Positions 1 to 9,547 of a stretch of 64,000 nt of DNA are shown one piece after another (position 1 is the first letter of the stretch; the number at the start of each line of letters is the position of its first letter). A model generated the notes under the pieces. The model was not told where the DNA came from. It did no database searches and was given only the letters and a program-made list of their open reading frames with translations. Where the stretch lies: NCBI RefSeq assembly GCF_000308615.1, contig NZ_BAGB01000041.1:1-64000 (forward strand). The letters run 5' to 3'. Source of the DNA: Nocardia jiangxiensis NBRC 101359. GTDB taxonomy: Bacteria; Actinomycetota; Actinomycetes; Mycobacteriales; Mycobacteriaceae. The translations under genes and the position numbers were made by a program.

Positions 1-10
1 GTATGTTCGC

Positions 11-1186
11 TCACTTCAACAGCTCTCGCGCTACGACGACGCGCTGCACCTCGGTCGCCCCCTCCCCGAGCCGTTTGACCCGCAGATCCCGGAACCACCG
101 CTCCAACGGCAGCTCATCGGACAGCCCGAGCGCTCCGTGAATCTGTATGCAGCGGTCGACCACGTCGTATGCCTTCTCGGTGCCGTACATCTTCGCGATC
201 GAGGCGTCGACCTTGACGTCCTTGCCCAGATCGGCGTTCCAGGCCGCCTGGTACACGAGCAGGCGTGCGGCACGCAATTCCACCTCCGACTCGACCAGCA
301 TCCACTGAATTCCCTGCTTATCGGCCAGCTTTCCGCCGAACACGTCGCGATCCCTGGCCCATCGGCACGCCATGTCCAGTGCCGACTGGGCGATTCCGAT
401 CGGCCCGGCCGGGTAGATGATTCGACTGTGCACGAGAAAGTCGCTGGCCAGCGAGAATCCGCCGCCTTCTTCGCCGACGAGATTGCTCACCGGAATGCGG
501 ACATCGTCGAAATGCAGTTCATACGGCGAGAACGAGGCGACCACACCGATGCGGCTGAACGTCAGTCCGGGAGTACCGTTCTCGACGATGAAGCACGAGA
601 TGCCGCCGCGGCCTTCACCGGTACGCGCGTAGACGACGCCCCAGTCCGCGTTCTCCGCATGCGAAGTCCACATCTTGCTGCCGTTGAGCACGTAGTGATC
701 ACCGTCGCGAACCGCTCTGAGCTTGATGGCGCGAGCCGGGTCGGAGCCACCGGACGCCTCGCTGATCGCGGTGTACGCCTTGGTCATCGTGCCATCGATG
801 ATCGGCCGCGCGAACTTCTCGAACTGCGCTCGGCTCGCCTTGAACATGACGTTCGGAGGGTTCCCGCCGAAAGCACCGAGAGCTGGGAAGAAGGCTCCCA
901 TACGGCATTTCGCCGCTTCTTCCGCAACGACCGCCTGACCCAGCACGCTGAGTCCGGCGCCGCCGAACTCCTCGGGAGTCTGCAACGCCCACAGCCCGAG
1001 AGCACGCGCCTTGGCCTGCAACGGAAGAAGCTGTGCGCGCGGCAGACCGGCGACATCGTGCGCGAGGGAGTCCTCGAGCGGACGTACCTCGGTCTCCATG
1101 AATCGGCGCACCGTCTCGCGGAGCAGCCGAAACTCCTCCGGAAGCTCCCAGGCACCCGTGACGGACTTCTGTTCGATGGTCGTCAT
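11..1186 (-). CDS. Acyl-CoA dehydrogenase
   Basis: FAD-dependent alpha,beta-desaturation of an acyl-CoA thioester in the cytoplasm. The 391-residue length is normal for the family. An N-terminal helical domain (about 15-125) is followed by the beta-domain, with a flavin/substrate motif SEASGGSDP near residue 140, and a C-terminal helical domain. The C-terminus reads GEGATEVQR, so the Glu of the EG motif (about residue 375), the usual catalytic base in medium-chain-type enzymes, is present. It is the last gene of the 12-gene operon that starts at 13317, 11 bp after the flavin reductase-like gene. Its acyl substrate cannot be told from sequence. Its stop codon lies 10 bases from the window edge, so more genes of the operon may follow outside. 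Confidence 0.93.
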   Translation of the reverse strand: MTTIEQKSVTGAWELPEEFRLLRETVRRFMETEVRPLEDSLAHDVAGLPRAQLLPLQAKARALGLWALQTPEEFGGAGLSVLGQAVVAEEAAKCRMGAFFPALGAFGGNPPNVMFKASRAQFEKFARPIIDGTMTKAYTAISEASGGSDPARAIKLRAVRDGDHYVLNGSKMWTSHAENADWGVVYARTGEGRGGISCFIVENGTPGLTFSRIGVVASFSPYELHFDDVRIPVSNLVGEEGGGFSLASDFLVHSRIIYPAGPIGIAQSALDMACRWARDRDVFGGKLADKQGIQWMLVESEVELRAARLLVYQAAWNADLGKDVKVDASIAKMYGTEKAYDVVDRCIQIHGALGLSDELPLERWFRDLRVKRLGEGATEVQRVVVARELLK

Positions 1187-1197
1187 CGACGCCGTAC

Positions 1198-1782
1198 CTA
1201 GGCTTTCGCGCCGAACCGGCGGGCGCGAGCGTTGGCGAGCTGTGGTTCATGGTTCGCGTCGTACTGGGCGATCCACTCGGCAGGCAGTTTGCTCCACGCA
1301 TCACCTATCCGCAGACGCTGGCCCTCGTTGAGGATCTCCGTCGCGACGACGTCACCGACGAAGATCGAACTCTCCTCGACATCGAGCGTGCCCATCACGC
1401 GAGCCTCGACGTAGCTGTGCGCGTCGAGCAGGATCGGCGCGCCGGTCACGCCGGTCTTGGTACGAAGTTTGCCGATCTTGTCGCCGTCACGGCCCGAGCT
1501 ACCGCCGAGCGTCATCAGAATCTCGAGTGACTTGTGCACCTGCTCGTCTTCGGCACTGAGCATGTGCATGACGAAAATGCCCGAGTTCGAGACCATGTCG
1601 TGGGTCTTGTTGTACTTGGTCAGGCTGATCGTTGCGCGAGGCGCCTCGGGAATGATGCTCGCCGAGCCTGCCGACAAGGACATCAGGCCGTTGGCGAATC
1701 CGCCGTCGACAGTGGTGATGGCCACGGGAAACGGGCGCAGGCCGGCGAGGACACGGTTGGCGACTGCGGGATCGTAGGACAT
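1198..1782 (-). CDS. Flavin reductase-like FMN-binding split-barrel protein
   Basis: This 194-residue protein has the flavin reductase-like (DIM6/NTAB) split-barrel pattern: an N-terminal FPVAITTVDGG strand and ANGLMSLSAGSAS, the usual FMN-phosphate region, at about residues 30-45. Relatives either supply reduced flavin to a monooxygenase partner or act alone as small FMN oxidoreductases. It sits 14 bp after the alpha/beta hydrolase and 11 bp before the acyl-CoA dehydrogenase. No obvious two-component monooxygenase lies next to it. The luciferase-like proteins at 39375 and 53573 are the only candidates in the window, and a link to them is speculative. Confidence 0.8.
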   Translation of the reverse strand: MSYDPAVANRVLAGLRPFPVAITTVDGGFANGLMSLSAGSASIIPEAPRATISLTKYNKTHDMVSNSGIFVMHMLSAEDEQVHKSLEILMTLGGSSGRDGDKIGKLRTKTGVTGAPILLDAHSYVEARVMGTLDVEESSIFVGDVVATEILNEGQRLRIGDAWSKLPAEWIAQYDANHEPQLANARARRFGAKA

Positions 1783-1796
1783 GGGAATTCTCTTTT

Positions 1797-2708
1797 CTAC
1801 AAGTACGATTCGGAGGGTTCGAGGGCGGAGTCGAGATAGTCGAGCAGGTTCGCGGTGAAGATGTCGTTGTCGTCTCCGGCAACCATGTGGCCCGCGTCTC
1901 GGACGTCCACAACCTGTGCGTGCGGGATCAATTCGCGCATCTCGACGACCCCGTCGTCGGAAACGACATCCGACTCCTTACCCCGGACCAGCAGGACGGG
2001 ACCGGAAATCCTTCGAGCAGCACGCTTCGAGCGTTCATAGATGACGGCGCTGACCGGGGTGTCGGGATGGTTCTCGGCGTCCACGGGGAACATCACGCGC
2101 GGGTCCCAGTGCCAGTGCCAGCGCCCATCGCGCAGCCGCAGGTTCTTCTTCAGTCCCTCCAGGTTCTTCGGTCGTGGCCGGCGCGGGTTGTAGGCCGAGA
2201 TCGCCGCGGACGCCTCCTCGAGGGAGGAGAATCCGTTGGGTGCACTGCGCATGAAGTCGCGCACCCTCTTTCCGCCGGCCTGTTCCACCCGCACCGCGAT
2301 GTCGACCAGCACCAGAGCCTGGGCCAGCTTCGGGTCCTCCCCCATCGCGATGAGCGCCACCTTGCCACCGAGCGATGCGCCGACCAGTGCGATTCCGAGC
2401 CCCGGATTGCGTTGCCGCACATGGGAAACCATGAGCCGAACATCCTCGATCATTACCGGCATTCCGTAGTCGCCGGCGGTGTCCCACTCACTGTCGCCAT
2501 GTCCGCGCAGATCCACCGCGTACGCGATCCAGCCTCGACGCCCGAGTCGTTCACCTGTCGTGCGCCATGAATGGCGGGTCTGCCCGCCCCCGTGCAGCAG
2601 CAGCACGATGCCACGGGGCGCCGCGTCACCCGGCACCGGTTCCCACCTATCGGCGCACAGGCGAACACCTGCTCCCGGTAGGTCGACAGTGTCCGGTTCA
2701 ACGTTCAT
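1797..2708 (-). CDS. Alpha/beta-fold hydrolase
   Basis: A cytoplasmic esterase, thioesterase or C-C hydrolase of the alpha/beta fold, 303 residues. Visible features are the oxyanion strand LLLHGGGQTRHSW (about 37-49), the nucleophile elbow GASLGG (Ser near 112) and a C-terminal DAGHMV motif giving the catalytic His (near 283). Within the long catabolic operon it could hydrolyse a CoA thioester or a lactone/ester intermediate. The sequence gives no firm substrate. It lies 39 bp downstream of the thiolase and 14 bp upstream of the flavin reductase-like gene. Confidence 0.85.
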   Translation of the reverse strand: MNVEPDTVDLPGAGVRLCADRWEPVPGDAAPRGIVLLLHGGGQTRHSWRTTGERLGRRGWIAYAVDLRGHGDSEWDTAGDYGMPVMIEDVRLMVSHVRQRNPGLGIALVGASLGGKVALIAMGEDPKLAQALVLVDIAVRVEQAGGKRVRDFMRSAPNGFSSLEEASAAISAYNPRRPRPKNLEGLKKNLRLRDGRWHWHWDPRVMFPVDAENHPDTPVSAVIYERSKRAARRISGPVLLVRGKESDVVSDDGVVEMRELIPHAQVVDVRDAGHMVAGDDNDIFTANLLDYLDSALEPSESYL

Positions 2709-2747
2709 CGAGTCGCCCTTCGCGCCGGAGCCTTGCGGCCGAGATGA

Positions 2748-3947
2748 TCACTTCGTTACCGCGGGAACCTTCAGTACGACGGCACCGGCCTGGCCACCAC
2801 CCGCGCACATCGCAGCGACGGCGTATCCGCCACCGCGGCGTCCCAATTCGTTCATCAGGCTGATGACCATTCGAGTGCCCGACGCGGCCACCGGATGTCC
2901 GAGGCTGCAACCGCTGCCGCTCACGTTGACGAGCGATTCATCGATGCCGAGCTTCTTGCACGCTGCGACCGGCACCGAGGCGAACGCCTCGTTGATCTCC
3001 CACAGAGCCACATCCGCGATACCGATACCCGCGCGATCGAGAACCTTGGGAATGACATCCAGGACGGCCAGTCCCGTCAGCGCGGGGTCGATCGCCGTTG
3101 CGGCCCATGCCTCGACCGTCGCCAGCACCGGTAGTCCCTGGTCGGCGGCGAGGTCACTGCCGACCACCAGGACAGCGGCGGCCGCGTCGTTCACGCCGCT
3201 GGCATTGCCGGCGGTGATCGAGAAGCCGTCGATCTCAGGGTGCAGCACCTTCAAGCTCGCAAGCTTTGCCAGGCTGGAGTCGCGTCGAGGATGCTCGTCG
3301 ACGCTGAACTCCGTGCGGGTGCCGTCGGCCTGGCGTACCCGGACGGGCACGATCTCGTCGACGAAGGTGCCCGCATCGATGGCGGCGACCGCGCGCTGAT
3401 GTGACCGGAATGCCCAGGCGTCCAACTCTTCCCGCGTGAGGCCGACTTCCTTGGCAGTGTTCCAGCCGACCGTGATGGACATGTCCATGTTCGGCGCTTC
3501 GACCGTATCGGGATGCGTCGGCGGCATCCACTTCTCGGTGAACTCGTCGACCCGCCCCGGCGTACGCCACGTCTGGATCGGGCTCGTCGATGTCGATTGC
3601 GTACCTCCGGCGATGATCGCCCGCTCGGCACCGGAGATGATCTGGCCGGCGGCGTTACCGATCGCGGTCAGGCCACCGGCGCAGTGCCGATTGACGGCTT
3701 GGCCGGGCACCTGCGGCATGCCGAGGACCACGGCCGCGTGCCGGGCCATGTCGCCGCCGCCGTAATTGGACTCGGCGAGAATGATGTCGTCGATCTGCGA
3801 GCCATCGAGACCGGAGCGCTTACACACCTCCCCGATCACTACTTCGGCGAGTTCCATCGCGCTGGTATCGCGCAGCGCGCCTTTGAACGCCGTGCCGATC
3901 GCGGTGCGCGCACCGGCGACGATGACCGCATCGATCTTGTCCGCCAT
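2748..3947 (-). CDS. Acetyl-CoA acyltransferase (thiolase)
   Basis: Thiolytic cleavage of a 3-ketoacyl-CoA to acetyl-CoA (or propionyl-CoA) plus a shortened acyl-CoA. The 399 residues match a normal bacterial thiolase. All catalytic elements are present: the nucleophilic Cys in NRHCAGGLT (Cys89), NEAFA (about 290), the His in SLGHPVAASG, and the C-terminal Cys in CAGGGQAG. This contrasts with the three Cys-less thiolase-fold proteins elsewhere in the window. A GAAGGG ribosome-binding site lies 7 bases before the ATG. It follows the aldehyde dehydrogenase by 25 bp in the same operon, so it is the likely thiolytic step of side-chain or ring-fragment beta-oxidation here. Confidence 0.93.
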   Translation of the reverse strand: MADKIDAVIVAGARTAIGTAFKGALRDTSAMELAEVVIGEVCKRSGLDGSQIDDIILAESNYGGGDMARHAAVVLGMPQVPGQAVNRHCAGGLTAIGNAAGQIISGAERAIIAGGTQSTSTSPIQTWRTPGRVDEFTEKWMPPTHPDTVEAPNMDMSITVGWNTAKEVGLTREELDAWAFRSHQRAVAAIDAGTFVDEIVPVRVRQADGTRTEFSVDEHPRRDSSLAKLASLKVLHPEIDGFSITAGNASGVNDAAAAVLVVGSDLAADQGLPVLATVEAWAATAIDPALTGLAVLDVIPKVLDRAGIGIADVALWEINEAFASVPVAACKKLGIDESLVNVSGSGCSLGHPVAASGTRMVISLMNELGRRGGGYAVAAMCAGGGQAGAVVLKVPAVTK

Positions 3948-3972
3948 AGTTCTACCCTTCGCAGTGGTGATG

Positions 3973-5490
3973 TCAGCCGAGCGTGAACGGATCGCGCGTC
4001 GCGCCGGTCAGTTCCACCCAGATGGCCTTGGTTTCGGTGAAGTCCTGGACTGCGCCGATGCCGTTCTCGCGGCCGATACCGCTGGATCCGACGCCACCGA
4101 ACGGCACACTGGGCGAGACCGCGCGATACGCGTTGACCCAGACGGTTCCCGCGCGCAGCCGACCGGCGATCCGGTGCGCACGATGGACGTCCTTGGTCCA
4201 GACCGCCCCTGCCAGGCCGAATTCCGTTCCGTTCGCAGCGGCGACGGCCTCGTCCTCGTCGGTGAACGTCGAGACCACGAGCACGGGACCGAAGATCTCC
4301 TCGACCACCGCGCGCATGTCCGAGGTGACGTTCGTCAGCACCGTGGGCTTGACGAAGTATCCGCCGAGTTCATCCGATGCCTCACCGCCGTAGGCAATCG
4401 TGGCGCCCTGTTCCCTGGCGGATTCGAAGTGCGAGAGCACCTTTCGATATTGTGGCTCGTTCGATACCGGGCCCATCTCGGTCTTCGGATCCTTCGGGTC
4501 GCCGAGCACGATCGTCGAGGCCCGATCGACGATCTTGGCGACCAGTTCCTCGGCAACGCTTTCGTGCACCAGCAAGCGACTACCGGCAAGGCAGGTCTGG
4601 CCGGTAGCCGCGAAGATTCCGGAGATCACTCCATTGGCGGCCGCGTCGAGATCTGCGTCGGGAAACACCACCTGGGCCGATTTTCCGCCGAGCTCGAGGG
4701 TGAACCGGGTCATGTTCCCCAGAGCGGCCCGGCCCACCTTGATTCCGGTTTCGGTCGATCCGGTGAACGCGATCTTGTCGACGCCGGGGTGCGCGGCCAA
4801 CGCGGCCCCGGTCTCGGGCCCCCAGCCGGTGACGACGTTGATCACGCCCGGCGGGAAACCGGCCTCCTGGAACAGCTTCGCGAATGCGACCGTCGAGGCC
4901 GGTGTGTAGTCGCTCGGCTTGACCACGAATGTGCACCCGGCGGCAAGGCCGGCTGCCAATTTCCAGCTCAGCAACAGCAGCGGCGAGTTCCACGGCGTAA
5001 TCGCGCCGACGACCCCCACCGGTTCATGCTTGGTGTAGACCAGGTAATTCGGCTTATCGGTCGGAACGACCGCGCCCTCGAGCTTGTCGGCCATGCCGGC
5101 GTAGTAGTAATAGTAATCCGGCAGGCTCTTCATCTGACCGGACATCTCGCGCAACAGTTTTCCGCCGTCGCGGACCTCGAGCTCGGCCAGGTTCTCGGCT
5201 TCGCGAGCGATGATGTCGCCGAGTTTCCACAGCAGTTTTCCGCGAGCCGTTGCCGTCGATCGACCCCACGGCCCGTCGAGCGCGGCACGGGCGGCCTCGA
5301 CCGCACGGTCGATGTCCGCGGCCGAGCCGTCGGACACTCTCGCCCACGGCGCTGCCGTATACGGGTCGGTGCTGTCGTAGGTGCGCCCGGATTCCGACTC
5401 GACGTCCACTCCGCCGATCAGCAACGAGAATCGAGCGAGCTCGGTCTCGGTAGAGACTGCTGCGGAGGATCCACTTCTACTGCTACTCAC
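3973..5490 (-). CDS. Aldehyde dehydrogenase (NAD(P)+)
   Basis: Oxidises an aldehyde to the acid with NAD(P)+. The 505-residue protein carries the family landmarks in order: the WNSPLLLLSWK N-terminal region, the GSTETG nucleotide/loop motif, the LELGGKSAQ Glu motif and the catalytic Cys in GQTCLAGSR (about residue 300), then EEIFGPV. I place the start at the GTG with AAGGAG seven bases upstream, giving a Ser-rich N-terminus. In the operon it lies between the ligase-crotonase fusion and the thiolase. It may remove an aldehyde released by retro-aldol cleavage, which is inference. Confidence 0.92.
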   Translation of the reverse strand: MSSSRSGSSAAVSTETELARFSLLIGGVDVESESGRTYDSTDPYTAAPWARVSDGSAADIDRAVEAARAALDGPWGRSTATARGKLLWKLGDIIAREAENLAELEVRDGGKLLREMSGQMKSLPDYYYYYAGMADKLEGAVVPTDKPNYLVYTKHEPVGVVGAITPWNSPLLLLSWKLAAGLAAGCTFVVKPSDYTPASTVAFAKLFQEAGFPPGVINVVTGWGPETGAALAAHPGVDKIAFTGSTETGIKVGRAALGNMTRFTLELGGKSAQVVFPDADLDAAANGVISGIFAATGQTCLAGSRLLVHESVAEELVAKIVDRASTIVLGDPKDPKTEMGPVSNEPQYRKVLSHFESAREQGATIAYGGEASDELGGYFVKPTVLTNVTSDMRAVVEEIFGPVLVVSTFTDEDEAVAAANGTEFGLAGAVWTKDVHRAHRIAGRLRAGTVWVNAYRAVSPSVPFGGVGSSGIGRENGIGAVQDFTETKAIWVELTGATRDPFTLG

Positions 5491-5527
5491 TTCGAATCTC
5501 CTTGATAGACCTCACGCTCGTCGCAAC

Positions 5528-7927
5528 TCACCGGAAACGAGGTGCGCGCTTGTTCTTGCGCGAGTCGGTGCGACCTTCACCCCGATTGCCGATCTGCGTG
5601 TACGACAAGCCGTTTCGCAGCGCCATCGAGGGCGTCATATCGATGGACTCCCAGATCGCGCGCACAGTTCCCTGGATTGCCTCGGGGCGACGCGCGGCGA
5701 TCTCGGTCGCCAGCTGATGCGCGCGGGTTCTCAGTTCGGATGCCGGCGTGACCTCGGTGACGATCCCGGCCCGCAGTGCGGTGTCCGCGGTCATACGTTC
5801 GTCGCTACCGAGCAGCGCCCATCGCATCACCTCGCCGAGCGCGACGCCGCGAGCGAGCATTCCGATGGGCTCCAACGAGGAGACCATGCCACCGTTGGCG
5901 TGCGGATCGAAGAACGTCGCGTCGTCGGAACAGATCACGATGTCGGATTCGTTGATGAAATACATCGCCCCACCCGCGGCCATGCCCTGCACCGCGCAGA
6001 TCACCGGCTTCCAGACACGCTGCTGCCGCGGCCCGAGCGACACTCCCGGATCTTCCTGAATCCACCGGTTGCGATCCGCCCACCACGCACCCGCGCTCAG
6101 ATCGACTCCGGTGCAGAAGGCGCGCTCTCCGTTGGCGCGCAGCACTGCCACGTGGATGTCGTCGTCGTCCCGGACTCGCGCCCACACCCGAACCATCTCC
6201 CCGGCCATGACCTCGTTGAAGCAGTTCATGCGATCGGGCCGGTTCAAGGTGATCGTCGCGATGTGGTCGGCCACCTCGAATTCGATGGTGGTGAACTCGG
6301 TGAGGTCACCCTCGGAGGTCATGGCGGCCACCTTCTCGTCGGCGTTCCGGGCGATGTATCGCTGTCGCAGCGCGGGTTTGGATATCTTTCCCAGCGGATT
6401 GCGAGGAATGGCATCCACCACTTCGACCTGTTCGGGGAATTTGCGAATGTTCAGCGGGGTGGTCCGCAGGTAGTTCTGTACCGACTCCAGTGTCGGCGGG
6501 TTGCTGTGATCGGCCGCAACCACGACCGCGCACACCCGCTCCCCCGACACCGCATCCGGAAGGCCGATCACGGTGAGATCCGCGATCATCGGATCATTGA
6601 TCAACGTCTCCTCGACCTCACGGGCGGAGATGTTCTCCATTTTCCGCACGATGATGTCCTTGATCCGTCCCGTCACCGCCAGCCGGCCGTCGCCGTCGAG
6701 ACAGCCCAGGTCGCCGGTGCGAAAGAAACCGTGTGCGTCCAGTGCATCCGCATCCAGCGCACTGTCGACGTACCCACGGAAGAGTTGTGGCCCGCGGACA
6801 CGGATTTCGCCGATCTCACCGACGTCCGCGACCCGCTCGCCATCGCAGACGATGCGCACCTCGCCGCCTGCACCGGGGATGCCCTCGCATTCCGCGTGCT
6901 GGACGGGAGTATCGTGTGGGGTGCCCCACGTGATGTAGGGGCACTCGGTCATCCCGTAGCCGGAGATGATTCCCACACCCCCGAGCAACTCCCTCGCCCG
7001 GTCGCTGAGCGATGCCGGCCTACCGGAACCACCTCCGAGGGTGGCTCGCGAATACGGGAACAGCGGCGCTGCTCCGCGCTCCTGGGCGATCCGCAGGTAC
7101 TCGTTGGTGAACGGCAGACCCGACCCCACCAGCGTCGCGCGACCCTCGATGAGTTGATCGGCATTGCGTTCCGGATCGAATACAGCGCTCACGATCAGCG
7201 CATGCCCGATGAGGAACGCGTGCAGAATGTGCGCGATGCCCCCGACGTGGGCAATGGGCACGAAGGCCGCACAGCGGTCCTCCGGTCCGACCTCGAGGTT
7301 GGATACGAATGTCCTTGCGGCAGCGATCAATCCGCGATCGGTGTGTTTGACCCCCTTCGGAGCGGCCGTGGTTCCGGACGTGTAGAAGATCCAATCGATC
7401 TCGTCCTCGCCTCGGTCCGACCACTCGCGTGGCGGTAGTTGTGCCGGATCACCCAGTTCCCAGGCATCGTCGACGATCAGTACCTCGAGCCCCTCGACCG
7501 AGGCCCGCACCCGTTGCGCCATCTCGCCGTGCGCGTATCCACGGAACTCGCGCGGAACGATCAACAACGACGCCCGCACCTGGTCGGTGATGAACTCGAC
7601 GTCCGCATCGCGCAAAACAGGAATGATCGGGTTCTGTATCGCACCCAGACGGGAGAGCGCGGCGGCCATCGCCATGGTCTCGACGCTGTTGGGCAGCTGC
7701 CACGACACCACGTCTCCGGGCCGAACCCCGCGCGCGTACAGCGTCGCCGCGATACCGTCGGCCAGTTCCCGGAAGCCACCGAACGTGTAGTGCCGACGGT
7801 GCTCGTCCACGGCGAATTCCGCCTCGGGACTCACCTCGGCTCGTTCGGCGACCAACTCCCACACCGTCGCCGCGCGCAGCATCTCGTCGGGTGCAGCACG
7901 GCCGACACTGTCCACCACATCACTCAT
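5528..7927 (-). CDS. Fused AMP-forming acyl-CoA ligase / crotonase
   Basis: A single 799-residue open frame joins two enzymes. Residues 1-535 are an AMP-forming acyl-CoA ligase with the ATP loop YTSGTTAAPKG, the A5-type motif GYGMTECP and the hinge region followed by GKISKP. Residues 536-799 are a crotonase (enoyl-CoA hydratase/isomerase) with GERAFCTGVDL and the oxyanion region GMAAGGAM. A Met at residue 536 (base 6322) has the look of a former crotonase start, so this is probably a fusion of two neighbouring genes. In the crotonase half the first catalytic Glu position (GGCEL type) is Met, so hydratase activity is doubtful. It lies 9 bp after the next ligase gene. Confidence 0.85.
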   Translation of the reverse strand: MSDVVDSVGRAAPDEMLRAATVWELVAERAEVSPEAEFAVDEHRRHYTFGGFRELADGIAATLYARGVRPGDVVSWQLPNSVETMAMAAALSRLGAIQNPIIPVLRDADVEFITDQVRASLLIVPREFRGYAHGEMAQRVRASVEGLEVLIVDDAWELGDPAQLPPREWSDRGEDEIDWIFYTSGTTAAPKGVKHTDRGLIAAARTFVSNLEVGPEDRCAAFVPIAHVGGIAHILHAFLIGHALIVSAVFDPERNADQLIEGRATLVGSGLPFTNEYLRIAQERGAAPLFPYSRATLGGGSGRPASLSDRARELLGGVGIISGYGMTECPYITWGTPHDTPVQHAECEGIPGAGGEVRIVCDGERVADVGEIGEIRVRGPQLFRGYVDSALDADALDAHGFFRTGDLGCLDGDGRLAVTGRIKDIIVRKMENISAREVEETLINDPMIADLTVIGLPDAVSGERVCAVVVAADHSNPPTLESVQNYLRTTPLNIRKFPEQVEVVDAIPRNPLGKISKPALRQRYIARNADEKVAAMTSEGDLTEFTTIEFEVADHIATITLNRPDRMNCFNEVMAGEMVRVWARVRDDDDIHVAVLRANGERAFCTGVDLSAGAWWADRNRWIQEDPGVSLGPRQQRVWKPVICAVQGMAAGGAMYFINESDIVICSDDATFFDPHANGGMVSSLEPIGMLARGVALGEVMRWALLGSDERMTADTALRAGIVTEVTPASELRTRAHQLATEIAARRPEAIQGTVRAIWESIDMTPSMALRNGLSYTQIGNRGEGRTDSRKNKRAPRFR

Positions 7928-7936
7928 CGCGGGCCC

Positions 7937-9490
7937 CTATTCGGCTGCGATCGCGCGAAGTTCGTCGGCGATGACGCGCTTGAGGATCTTGCCCGCCGGA
8001 CCCAGCGGCAATTCGGTTCGGAACACGAAACGCCGAGGCTGCTTGTAGCCGGCGAGTTCGGCTCGACAGAGCGTGGTGAGTTCGCCGGTGACCACATCGG
8101 TGTCGATGTCGCCGCGCGGAACCACGACCGCGACGGGAGTTTCGCCCCATTCGGGATCCGGAACACCCACGACCGCCACCATCTCCACGGCACCGTGGTG
8201 TCCGATGACGCGTTCGATCTCCGCCGGATAGACATTGAATCCGCCCGAGATGATCATGTCCGTCTTACGACCGGTGATGTGCAGGTACCGCTCCTCGTCG
8301 AGGAATCCGAGATCGCCCGACCACAGACCGGTGGGCCGGAAGGTCTGCGCGGTCTGCTCGGCCCGGTTCCAGTAACCGAGCGCGTTGGCGTCGGATTCGA
8401 TGACGATCTCACCGATCTCACCGGCCGGGACCTCCGCGCCGTCGGCATCGACGATGCGTATCGAGACCATCGGCGTCTCCTGACCGCACGAGGTGAGGAT
8501 CGACGTCTTGCCCGCGACCATATCTCTGTGGTCCTGCGGCGTGAGGATCGTCGCCTGGCCACCGCATTCGGTGAGCCCGTACCGTTGCTGCAGGTCGCAA
8601 CCGAGCAGGTCCATCGCCCTACGCGCCAGCCCGGGAGGGACCGGTGACGAGCCGTAGCTGATCCGGCGCAGACTCGACATGTCGCGAGCCGGGCCGTCCT
8701 CGAGGATGCGCAGCGTGCGCTGGAGCATCGTCGGAATGAATGTGGTGAATGTGATTCCGCTGCGCTCGATCTCGTCGATGACCGCCTGCGGGTCGAACTT
8801 CTTGTGAATCACCATGGTCTGACCGAGGTACGTCCACGACACGGTACGGACCATCCCGCCCGCCGTGAAGAACGGTGTGGTGGCCAGGAAGACGTCCGAC
8901 CGGTTCCCCTCGGTGACGAGATTGGTGTCGACCGCCTGCGCGAGCAGTGCGCGGTGCGTGTTCACCACACCCTTGGACCTGCCGGTGGTGCCACTCGTAT
9001 AGAGCAGGAACAAGATGTCGTCCGGGTCGACGGACGGCAACACGGCATGCTGACCCTGGCGGAGGGCGGCGTCGTATTCCTGTCCGACAGCGGTATTCGG
9101 GTCGTCGTCGCTGCCGATCCTGACGATCAGGTCGAGATCGCGGAGCTCACCGCCGAACCGCTCGATCTGGTCGGTGTGCACGATTGCCACGCGTGCCCCG
9201 GAATCGTCGCGCACGTGTGCCAACTCGTCGGGCGCCAGGCGTATGTTCACCGGCACCGCGACCAATCCCGCCTTGGCCAACGCGAACGTCGCTTCGGGCC
9301 ACTCCAGACAGTTCCGGGCGAGCACGAGCACGCGGTCGCCCTTCCGCAAGCCCTGGTCGACGAGATATCGGGCCAACCGGCCGGACCGCTCGTCCACCTG
9401 CGACCAGGTGTGCGTGCGTCCGCCCTCGACGACTGCGGTCTTATCGGGACAACGTCGCGCGTTGTTCCGCGGAATGTCACCTACCAGCAC
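7937..9490 (-). CDS. AMP-forming acyl-CoA ligase, IpfF-like position
   Basis: Activates a carboxylic acid to its CoA thioester with ATP. About 517 residues with the ATP-binding loop LYTSGTTGRSKG, the YGLTECGG motif, the GDLGFLD adenylate motif and the C-terminal GPAGKILK lysine motif. I chose the GTG at 9490, preceded by GAGGA; an in-frame TTG at 9502 is the alternative. It follows the Rieske beta subunit by 57 bases. In the ibuprofen (ipf) clusters a ligase beside Rieske alpha/beta, DUF35 and SCP-x thiolase genes activates the arylpropionate. By context this gene is the best candidate for the same step, but the substrate itself is not known. Confidence 0.88.
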   Translation of the reverse strand: MLVGDIPRNNARRCPDKTAVVEGGRTHTWSQVDERSGRLARYLVDQGLRKGDRVLVLARNCLEWPEATFALAKAGLVAVPVNIRLAPDELAHVRDDSGARVAIVHTDQIERFGGELRDLDLIVRIGSDDDPNTAVGQEYDAALRQGQHAVLPSVDPDDILFLLYTSGTTGRSKGVVNTHRALLAQAVDTNLVTEGNRSDVFLATTPFFTAGGMVRTVSWTYLGQTMVIHKKFDPQAVIDEIERSGITFTTFIPTMLQRTLRILEDGPARDMSSLRRISYGSSPVPPGLARRAMDLLGCDLQQRYGLTECGGQATILTPQDHRDMVAGKTSILTSCGQETPMVSIRIVDADGAEVPAGEIGEIVIESDANALGYWNRAEQTAQTFRPTGLWSGDLGFLDEERYLHITGRKTDMIISGGFNVYPAEIERVIGHHGAVEMVAVVGVPDPEWGETPVAVVVPRGDIDTDVVTGELTTLCRAELAGYKQPRRFVFRTELPLGPAGKILKRVIADELRAIAAE

Positions 9491-9547
9491 AGTTCCTCGC
9501 AAGTATTTTCGGGAAGGTTCACACCTTCGGTGTATCGGGTAGTCGGG

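Noticed and set aside
3766..5505. A 579-codon plus-strand open frame opposite the aldehyde dehydrogenase
   Set aside because: It is fully antisense to a clear enzyme gene, with low-complexity Arg/Gly/Asp composition and no family features; typical of high-GC DNA.
5381..7438. A 685-codon plus-strand open frame opposite the ligase-crotonase fusion
   Set aside because: Same reason: the minus-strand frame has all the enzyme motifs, the plus frame none.
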